Of a DNA stretch of 12,558 nt, positions 12,375-12,558 are shown piece by piece (the first letter of the stretch is position 1; each line of letters starts with the position of its first letter). A program made the translations under genes and the position numbers. This DNA comes from an uncultured Cloacibacillus sp. (GTDB lineage Bacteria; Synergistota; Synergistia; Synergistales; Synergistaceae), in assembly GCA_900545755.1 (NCBI GenBank), contig URAG01000066.1:1-12558 (forward strand), written 5' to 3'. The notes beneath the pieces are model-generated. The model was not told the origin of the DNA, did no database searches, and saw only the letters and a program-made list of their open reading frames with translations.

Positions 12375-12462
12375 CCGCGGGCTGATAACGGAGTGCCGCC
12401 CGTGTCTTATAATTGCGCGATTATAAGACACGGGCGGCGGGGACGGAGTTATCAGCCCGCGG
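12375..12462. repeat. Very large two-part perfect hairpin (15 + 19 bp)
   Basis: The outer arms CCGCGGGCTGATAAC (12375-12389) and 12448-12462 are perfectly complementary over 15 bp. After a small asymmetric internal loop (5 and 9 nt) the inner arms 12395-12413 and 12420-12438 pair perfectly over 19 bp around a 6-nt TGCGCG loop. Thirty-four uninterrupted Watson-Crick pairs is far beyond a terminator stem, and no T-run follows on either side. It occupies the place in the right arm that the 156-nt rod occupies in the left arm. Confidence 0.85.
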
Positions 12463-12558
12463 GGTCTTTCGCGGCGGTTCGGCGGCGCCCTTTCGGCGGG
12501 CAACGCCTACGGCGCGCCGCAGACTTTCGCGGGGCTTAGACTTTGACGGCGTGTTTCG

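Larger units (their letters stand above)
11589..12558. other. Long GC-rich, hairpin-dense region without credible protein genes (right arm)
   Basis: About 970 bp running to the window end. The longest open frames (for example - strand 11825-12349) translate to Ala/Arg/Leu/Ser-rich sequence with no domain or ribosome site, and they run through perfect hairpins, so I reject them as genes. Its landmarks mirror the left arm in inverted orientation. No tRNA, rRNA, IS or CRISPR is visible. Confidence 0.6.

Noticed and set aside
9809-12462. CRISPR array or integron attC array
   Set aside because: Repeats are few, inverted and of unequal spacing; no regular spacer-repeat pattern and no cas or integrase genes are present.

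Overview
The window looks like a bacterial chromosome segment, most plausibly from a gut- or anaerobe-type member of the Synergistota (Cloacibacillus/Synergistes-like). This is an inference from the look of the proteins and from rapZ-yvcK-whiA sitting next to central glycolysis; no rRNA or other marker is present to confirm it. A Clostridia-type origin is the main alternative. The first ~340-385 bases look foreign to the rest.

Region 1 (1-7101, all + strand) is dense housekeeping DNA. It starts with an open frame that joins a GH3 (beta-N-acetylhexosaminidase-type) fragment to the C-terminal domain of RapZ. This is followed by yvcK/glmR (4-nt overlap), whiA, and an archaeal/bacterial-type glycogen debranching enzyme that starts inside the end of whiA. 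After a 150-bp gap with an inverted repeat and a 15-bp hairpin come gap and pgk. A strong intrinsic terminator closes pgk, and tpiA (7336-8121) is a separate unit behind an AT-rich palindromic spacer. The theme is sugar and cell-envelope precursor control: RapZ and YvcK/GlmR act on the amino-sugar/gluconeogenic branch, the debranching enzyme releases glucose from glycogen, and GapDH-Pgk-Tpi is the triose section of glycolysis.

Region 2 (8215-9513) is a convergent - strand cassette of four small genes: DUF1659, DUF2922, a 57-codon YvrJ-family membrane peptide, and an M15-type zinc peptidase whose start lies inside the yvrJ end. It is driven by an extended -10 promoter embedded in palindromes. 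The layout resembles a holin/endolysin-like or envelope-remodelling cassette of unknown biology.

Region 3 (about 9514-12558) is the unusual part. It has very little credible protein coding but is packed with perfect and near-perfect hairpins. Only one good gene is seen, an unrecognised 182-aa protein (10930-11478) with a near-consensus promoter whose spacer carries an 8-bp inverted repeat. On each side of this gene, in opposite orientation, lie diverged copies of one structured element. Shared landmarks occur in the same order: a long rod or double-stem hairpin, an identical 23-bp GC arm, a hairpin ending in ATATCACGG, and a three-way-junction block of ~62 nt that is about 89% identical. The two blocks show a compensatory base-pair change, which suggests selection on folded nucleic acid. 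A possible small RNA (about 11515-11588) with its own extended -10 and terminator lies just after the orphan gene. This inverted pair of structured elements is my best candidate for something undescribed.
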